Of a stretch of 18,705 nucleotides of DNA, positions 13,593 through 18,705 are shown piece after piece. The notes beneath the pieces are model-generated. The model had not been told where the DNA came from, made no database searches, and worked only from the letters and a program-made list of their open reading frames with translations. Source of the DNA: Bacteroidales bacterium. GTDB lineage: Bacteria; Bacteroidota; Bacteroidia; Bacteroidales; WCHB1-69. The translations under genes and the position numbers were made by a program. Position 1 is the stretch's first letter. Each line of letters opens with the position of its first letter. The DNA is taken from the NCBI GenBank assembly GCA_012518765.1, contig JAAYRN010000223.1:1-18705 (forward strand). The letters run 5' to 3'.

Positions 13593-14840
13593 TTATTGTG
13601 TATCTTTACCTTGAAGCATATCGCCTATATCAAACGAAAGTGTAAATCGTAGGGTATTTTCCAAAGCGTGATTTCTTTGATTTACAGGAATAATATAAGA
13701 GGCATCTAAGGCGAAAATACTGTATTTAATACCTACTCCTACGGTTAAATATTTTCTATCTCCCTTAGTTTTAGCTTCGTTAAAATAACCTGCTCTTATA
13801 AACAAGAGGTCGCTATAAGCATATTCTATGCCTACGTTTATCAAAAACTCATACATTTCTTCGATAAAACCTCCTGGAGCATCAATCCACGATGTAAACA
13901 TGGCTTCTACTACGGATGTGTTTAGGGGGTCGCGTCCGGCGGCTATCACTTTGTTTCCTCTTGGGTCTATGCTATCGGTATAATACAAGGGATTGGTTGG
14001 CACTAATAATTTATTGAAATCCAATGCAAAAGTCAAACTATTATACCTGTCTACGTACATGGTATAGGCTGTTCCTATTCTGAAATTAGCGGGAATAAAA
14101 TCTCTTTCTAAGCTGCTTGAGTAGGAAATTTTTGCTCCTATATTAGAAATATTAAGTCCTACTCCTATTTTACTGCTGTATAATTTGTCGGTAGGTAAGT
14201 TTTTTTGATAAAACATACTGATGTCAGCCGCTCCCGACATACCCGGTTTGATGCCTTCGGTGGTTGTGCTAACGCCGCTTACAGTGGTTAAATTGGAGTA
14301 AATAAATCGTCCTGTTACTGCCATGGAAAAGTTTTTTGTAAACTTACGTGCATAGGCTGCGTCTAAGGCAAACTCGTGAGGATTAACCTTTACGCCATCT
14401 CCCAAGGGGTTTTGTCCTTCGTAGTTCATGAGCTCCATTTCTCCCATTGAAAAGAAACGCAGCGACATGGATATGGAATTCATATCTGTAATTTTATAAT
14501 ATCCAGACAAATAACCTAAATATATATCGTTCAATCCCAATCCAGACAACCAAGGGCTGTAGGATACCGATACTCCTCCGTAATTGGGTGAAAACACATA
14601 TTTAGATGGATTCCAATGTTGTGCATTCATATCCCTGTCTAATGCCACACCTACTTCTCCCATGCCTCCTGTGTATGAATCGGGACCTATCATCAAAAAA
14701 GGAACGGCTGTTGTAATCACATTGGATCTTCCTGCATGTTTTGACCTTCCCAAAGCATCTTGGGCAAAGCTATTTATATTCAGGCAAACCAAAGACGCTC
14801 CAATGATAAATCCTCTTAATATCTTACTTCTATTCAGCAT
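13593..14840 (-). CDS. porV: type IX secretion system outer-membrane protein PorV (LptO)
   Basis: From the ATG at 14840 the protein is 415 aa with a standard signal peptide (MLNRSKILRGFIIGASLVC..., cleavage after NSFAQ). A longer reading from 14915 would add 25 residues in front of it and overlap porU by 4 nt, which is less plausible for an exported protein. The mature start SNVITTAVPFLMIGPDSYTGGMGEVGVALDRDMNAQHWNPSKY is the hallmark of PorV, a FadL-like 14-strand outer-membrane barrel. Alternating hydrophobic strands with aromatic ends continue to the C-terminal DASYIIPVNQRNHALENTLRFTLSFDI. PorV binds T9SS cargo at the translocon and delivers it to PorU. It lies 71 nt after porU on the same strand, the known pairing. 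Confidence 0.93.
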   Translation of the reverse strand: MLNRSKILRGFIIGASLVCLNINSFAQDALGRSKHAGRSNVITTAVPFLMIGPDSYTGGMGEVGVALDRDMNAQHWNPSKYVFSPNYGGVSVSYSPWLSGLGLNDIYLGYLSGYYKITDMNSISMSLRFFSMGEMELMNYEGQNPLGDGVKVNPHEFALDAAYARKFTKNFSMAVTGRFIYSNLTTVSGVSTTTEGIKPGMSGAADISMFYQKNLPTDKLYSSKIGVGLNISNIGAKISYSSSLERDFIPANFRIGTAYTMYVDRYNSLTFALDFNKLLVPTNPLYYTDSIDPRGNKVIAAGRDPLNTSVVEAMFTSWIDAPGGFIEEMYEFLINVGIEYAYSDLLFIRAGYFNEAKTKGDRKYLTVGVGIKYSIFALDASYIIPVNQRNHALENTLRFTLSFDIGDMLQGKDTQ

Positions 14841-14911
14841 TTTGTGTATATTACTTTTCAATGTATGTTCAATAACGTTTGTGTAAAAATTATATTGTAC
14901 TTGAGAAAACA

Positions 14912-17900
14912 TCAAATTATGACTAATTTTTCAATTTTTTCTGCTGTTTTATTATCCGAAGTTTTCACCCTTAATCTGTATATATACACCCCTTTGGATA
15001 GTTTGTCGCCAAAATCATCTAAAGCGTTCCATTTAATGGGACCACAACGCAATGAATTTGAAGAACTTTGATATTCTATAGTTTTCACTAATTTACCCGA
15101 AATAGTAAAAATTTGTATGCTTACAAGCATAGGCACATTGGGCTGATTGTGTTCAAAGTAAAATTCGGTGTGAGTTGTAAAAGGATTTGGATAGTTTAAC
15201 ACATGGCTCAGCGTCAATTTTTCATCTTTAACTACATTAAAATCAATGCTGGTTTCGCCCATATTGTTTAATACATCCCATGCTCTTACTGTCAAGGTAT
15301 GGCTACCTGTCGATAAATCATTTAACATATACGATACTTTTCCAGAGGTGTAGCTGTTTTCATCGTATTCAAAGAAGTCATTTAAAATAAAACTTTTGCT
15401 CATATCTCCGTCCAAATAAGCCACTATATCGTGCCCGATTCCGGTTCCTACTGTATTTACTCCATTTTCATCTTGTATATAGGCTATTAATGTAGGATTG
15501 GGAGTAGAAATTCCTCCGTTTACAAAATTGGAATTATTCAAATATAGTTTTATTTCAGGCCCTTCGTTGTCGTCTATAATGGTATCTTTTATTCCTCCTA
15601 TGTATAAACTATCAAAACCGTTTGCATCCAACTGATTATCATATCCATAATAGCTTATTTTCCCAAAACCGTATTCAAAATTTATGTCCTTAGGTACGAT
15701 AAAAGAAAATTCAAATTTTCCATTTTTCACACTTGCTTTTCCTTTAAATAGGATGTTTTTTTGCAATAAAAAAGTTTTAGCCACACTTCGTGGATTATTC
15801 AACAAGGTGGTTGTTTTTGATGGTTTATCGTAAATAGTAGGGTAAATATATCCGTTAAAGTCGTTGAGTATTTGATTGTTGTTGTCTACTACTCTTCCTT
15901 TTATGGTAACAAAACTCAAGGCTTTGATGGTATCATTAAACGAGCTTATGCCTACGCCGTTGATGCTATCTGTAGTTATTTCTGCTTTGGGATATGCTAA
16001 TGTTAAGGAAGGGTCGCCTATCATTACGTACATTTCTACATTTCCACTTTCATTTTTCGAATCGGAAAATACTTGTCCCAATGTGCGATGTTTGTTGTTT
16101 ACTTTTTGAAAAGCGTAATAATGCAGTTTTTTTCCAAAATTCTCATTGGAAGTAGGATACGAATCTCTGGTAGCGGAAATGATAGCTATTCCTCCCCCAT
16201 CTGATTTTACCAACATTTCTTCCGATGGCGATATGGATGAGGTTTTGTCGTAGGCTCCAAAAGAACAAGAGCCTGCGTAAAATAAGGGCAAGGCATATTT
16301 GTTTGTCCATGAATGTATATCCGAAAGTTTTAAATATCGCTCGTGTGCCCAGCCGTTATTTCCTCCGTGTCCCATGTAAGTAAACATCAAAGTTCCTTTG
16401 TTTACACGCTGATTCATAGCAATGTTAGCATCTGGATAGCGTTGTCCTTGGGAAGTCGATATTTTTTTATATGCGTCTAAATATATTTTTTCTATATTGA
16501 TAACTGGGAAGTTTTGATGTACTACATGGGCTATATTTTCAGCATTTACGATGTGGTCTCCGTCGGCATCATCGTCGGCTGAAACGGTAATCACATTTCT
16601 CCAATCTGCAAAATTAGAAACTTCGTTTGAAGAAGTAGCTAAAGATTTTTGAGCTCCGTAATTAATTATTTTTTGAACCACTATCTGTGCTTGGTTTTTA
16701 GTACTTACGGGCAATCGTCCCAATCCCATATCCATGCTACCGTAGTTTCTTTCGCCTTCGCCATCGTCTAATTTTACAAAAAAATCATCTGTAGACAAAC
16801 AACCTGTAGCAAAAAACGCTTCAGTTCCTTGGTAGTTAGGAATAAAATTACTGTTTGTTTTTGTGATATTGCGAAAATCATAAGAAGGTTTGCCAAATAA
16901 CAATACATTGTTGGGATAATTAACTGTATTTCTATCGTACAACATTTTTAGGTAATTGCGTATTGCCGATATATCTTGTGCTCCGCTACTAAACTCATTG
17001 TATATCTGTTGAGTAGTAACTACTAAGGTAGTCATATTGTCGTTGCTTTTTCTGAAATCAGCCAATTGGTTGGCATAAGTCAAAAAATCGGGATGTGTTA
17101 TGATTACAAAATCGGCGGTAGTATTTCCGTGCAAATTTTGATTGGCTATTTTTCCAATGGGAGTTATGGCATAAAAATCGGAACCGTGAAAAGCTATTAA
17201 TTCTTTTAAGCTATCGGCTTTCAATTTGAATAAAATATTATTTCCATTCTTGCGTCCATCGATTTTCCTTATATCATGAGGATTGGTAACATCCCATATT
17301 GTTACTGTATTTCCTTTGGTATCAAATGTATATTCTGCCACATTCCCCGCTCCCACTACATCAATGTTGCGAAAACTCATCTGATTGCTGTGCATTTTTA
17401 ATTTACATATTGCGTGTAATTCGATGTAATCCATGTAACCTTTAGAGTTGTTGGTAGGTTTGGAATACGTCATGTTTATATTAATTGTATTGGAATTTGG
17501 CATAAAAGAATATGAACTTTTGGTAATACTGCCGCTGTATCTGGGTGAATTTGGAGGTATATTTATGGAATAATTACTTGTATTGTTAACTGTTATTCTA
17601 AACTGGGAATAACTTGAAGGCGATTTTGCGGCAACGCTAAAAATCAAATCTATAGCTTTGTTTTCGAGTACATCGGGAATTGAAAATGAGTAATTTTGCG
17701 ATAAATTTATGTCAAAAGCTTCGCTAAACCATATACGACTAACCTCGTCTGGATTGATGAGGTCTTTTTCATATACATCGTAATAATAAAAGCTGTGTAT
17801 ATCATGAGTTTTGGATATATTTGTTTCGGTAACAGGCTGTACTCGTTTTTTTTCTCCCACCTGAGGGTCTACATTTATAAAATAATATCCATTGCTGGAA

Positions 17901-18705
17901 TAAATGTTGATTTTGTGCTGATATTGTGAATCTTTTAACTCCCAACTTATGATGCCTTTAGCATAAAAAACCACATAATCATCGGTGTCAAATTTTCCAT
18001 TGTTATTTTTGTCTACTACCTGAATGGGCACTTCGTTCAAATCGTCGTAAGTAAAATGATTGGTATTTTCGGGTAGTACATTTCCACCGTTTCCAAATAT
18101 AGATATATTATTGATATTTAAAGAAGTAAGATCTATTCCCAAACTTTCAAAATCGGAATAAGTAATTTTATGTATGCCTGTTTTTGAAACAGCTATTTTA
18201 TAAAAACTACCACTTGTTAGCACAGAACGGCTTGCATATGTTCGTGATTTTTGTTTGATATTTTTTTTATTATCCCCTGGTACGATTTTTATGTGGTATG
18301 AAATTAATTTTTCATAGGTGTTTCCATTTTTCCTAAAAGGCAGAAATTTATACTGTAAAAATGGCTTCTTTTGTGTATAGCCTATCTGTGTTTCTATATG
18401 CAATACATCTTTTATTGAATCCTTATCTATAAAATTCAATTCTTCTGTACTTAATTTTTCCCATACTTCATTTTCTAAAGAAACAGACACATCGACGTGT
18501 TCGCTTACTAAATCTACTTTACGGGTATAGTGAGGCATTAAAACCTCTTTATATGCTTGCAAATGTGCTCCTTCAAAATACAAATACGAATAACAATACT
18601 CTTCCGTTATATAAAATGTATATGGTTTTTTCCACGACAAGGTATCCGTAATATGAATGGTTTTTGCATTCGTTTTTATAGCAACGATAACAAAGATAAT
18701 CAATA
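14912..18705 (-). CDS. porU: type IX secretion system sortase PorU, C25 peptidase (5' end cut by the window)
   Basis: At least 1263 residues are present. The frame reaches the right edge; its first codon at 18703 is a TTG, so the true start lies just outside. The first residues (LIIFVIVAIKTNAKT) are the end of a signal peptide. After an N-terminal region (about 20-525) comes a gingipain-type C25 domain (about 530-905): FVIITHPDF, GRLPVS, catalytic His779 in TYMGHGG and catalytic Cys813 in FYAGSCSFG, closing with MIGDPSLTL. Ig-like parts follow, then NYPNPF (1170-1175) and a T9SS C-terminal domain of type A ending GVYIYRLRVKT...IEKLVII. PorU removes the C-terminal signal of T9SS cargo at the outer membrane and attaches the cargo to A-LPS. 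In known PorU its own C-terminal domain is kept. It is the first visible gene of porU-porV, possibly with ispF. Confidence 0.95.
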   Translation of the reverse strand, partial: LIIFVIVAIKTNAKTIHITDTLSWKKPYTFYITEEYCYSYLYFEGAHLQAYKEVLMPHYTRKVDLVSEHVDVSVSLENEVWEKLSTEELNFIDKDSIKDVLHIETQIGYTQKKPFLQYKFLPFRKNGNTYEKLISYHIKIVPGDNKKNIKQKSRTYASRSVLTSGSFYKIAVSKTGIHKITYSDFESLGIDLTSLNINNISIFGNGGNVLPENTNHFTYDDLNEVPIQVVDKNNNGKFDTDDYVVFYAKGIISWELKDSQYQHKINIYSSNGYYFINVDPQVGEKKRVQPVTETNISKTHDIHSFYYYDVYEKDLINPDEVSRIWFSEAFDINLSQNYSFSIPDVLENKAIDLIFSVAAKSPSSYSQFRITVNNTSNYSINIPPNSPRYSGSITKSSYSFMPNSNTININMTYSKPTNNSKGYMDYIELHAICKLKMHSNQMSFRNIDVVGAGNVAEYTFDTKGNTVTIWDVTNPHDIRKIDGRKNGNNILFKLKADSLKELIAFHGSDFYAITPIGKIANQNLHGNTTADFVIITHPDFLTYANQLADFRKSNDNMTTLVVTTQQIYNEFSSGAQDISAIRNYLKMLYDRNTVNYPNNVLLFGKPSYDFRNITKTNSNFIPNYQGTEAFFATGCLSTDDFFVKLDDGEGERNYGSMDMGLGRLPVSTKNQAQIVVQKIINYGAQKSLATSSNEVSNFADWRNVITVSADDDADGDHIVNAENIAHVVHQNFPVINIEKIYLDAYKKISTSQGQRYPDANIAMNQRVNKGTLMFTYMGHGGNNGWAHERYLKLSDIHSWTNKYALPLFYAGSCSFGAYDKTSSISPSEEMLVKSDGGGIAIISATRDSYPTSNENFGKKLHYYAFQKVNNKHRTLGQVFSDSKNESGNVEMYVMIGDPSLTLAYPKAEITTDSINGVGISSFNDTIKALSFVTIKGRVVDNNNQILNDFNGYIYPTIYDKPSKTTTLLNNPRSVAKTFLLQKNILFKGKASVKNGKFEFSFIVPKDINFEYGFGKISYYGYDNQLDANGFDSLYIGGIKDTIIDDNEGPEIKLYLNNSNFVNGGISTPNPTLIAYIQDENGVNTVGTGIGHDIVAYLDGDMSKSFILNDFFEYDENSYTSGKVSYMLNDLSTGSHTLTVRAWDVLNNMGETSIDFNVVKDEKLTLSHVLNYPNPFTTHTEFYFEHNQPNVPMLVSIQIFTISGKLVKTIEYQSSSNSLRCGPIKWNALDDFGDKLSKGVYIYRLRVKTSDNKTAEKIEKLVII

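Overview
The window looks like a chromosomal segment of a low-GC member of the Bacteroidota, probably a Bacteroidales-type organism. Three things support this. A PorU/PorV pair of the type IX secretion system (T9SS) is present. Promoter-like TAnnTTTG elements, the Bacteroidota -7 consensus, lie upstream of many genes while Shine-Dalgarno sequences are not evident. Several predicted lipoproteins carry short Bacteroidota-style lipoboxes. Genus and species cannot be read from the sequence.

Layout. Positions 1-90 hold a possible C-terminal tail of an upstream gene and its terminator. Positions 297-2456 (+) carry an exported coiled-coil protein, then a SIMPL-domain protein and a YwqK/MORN-type lipoprotein that look co-transcribed. 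Positions 2461-4194 (-) encode a LuxC-family acyl-CoA reductase followed 3 nt later by a LolD-type ABC ATPase. A conserved-looking exported protein of unknown function is at 4281-5240 (+). A probable ddl - beta-helix lipoprotein - aroK operon occupies 8206-5272 (-). A small surface-type lipoprotein lies at 8517-8918 (+). The serine pathway genes serC and serA are at 9053-11129 (+), separated by a terminator-like hairpin. A tRNA-Leu(CAA) is at 11266-11183 (-), followed by a 73-aa DUF2795 protein (+) and a four-helix membrane protein (+). Positions 12647-13000 hold two tandem copies of a non-coding repeat. The window ends with porU - porV - ispF (all -, reading from the right edge leftwards); porU is cut by the right edge.

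How the genes work together. Most are housekeeping: cell wall (ddl), shikimate/aromatic synthesis (aroK), serine synthesis (serC, serA), isoprenoids (ispF) and lipoprotein sorting (lolD). PorU and PorV form the outer-membrane attachment complex of the T9SS: PorV shuttles cargo and PorU cleaves the C-terminal signal and attaches the protein to A-LPS. The organism should therefore carry the rest of the T9SS elsewhere.

No clear undescribed multi-gene system was found. The points most worth a second look are the structured tandem repeat at 12647-13000, a serA whose catalytic His position appears to be Lys, the acyl-CoA reductase with a C-terminal cysteine cluster next to lolD, and the uncharacterised exported proteins.
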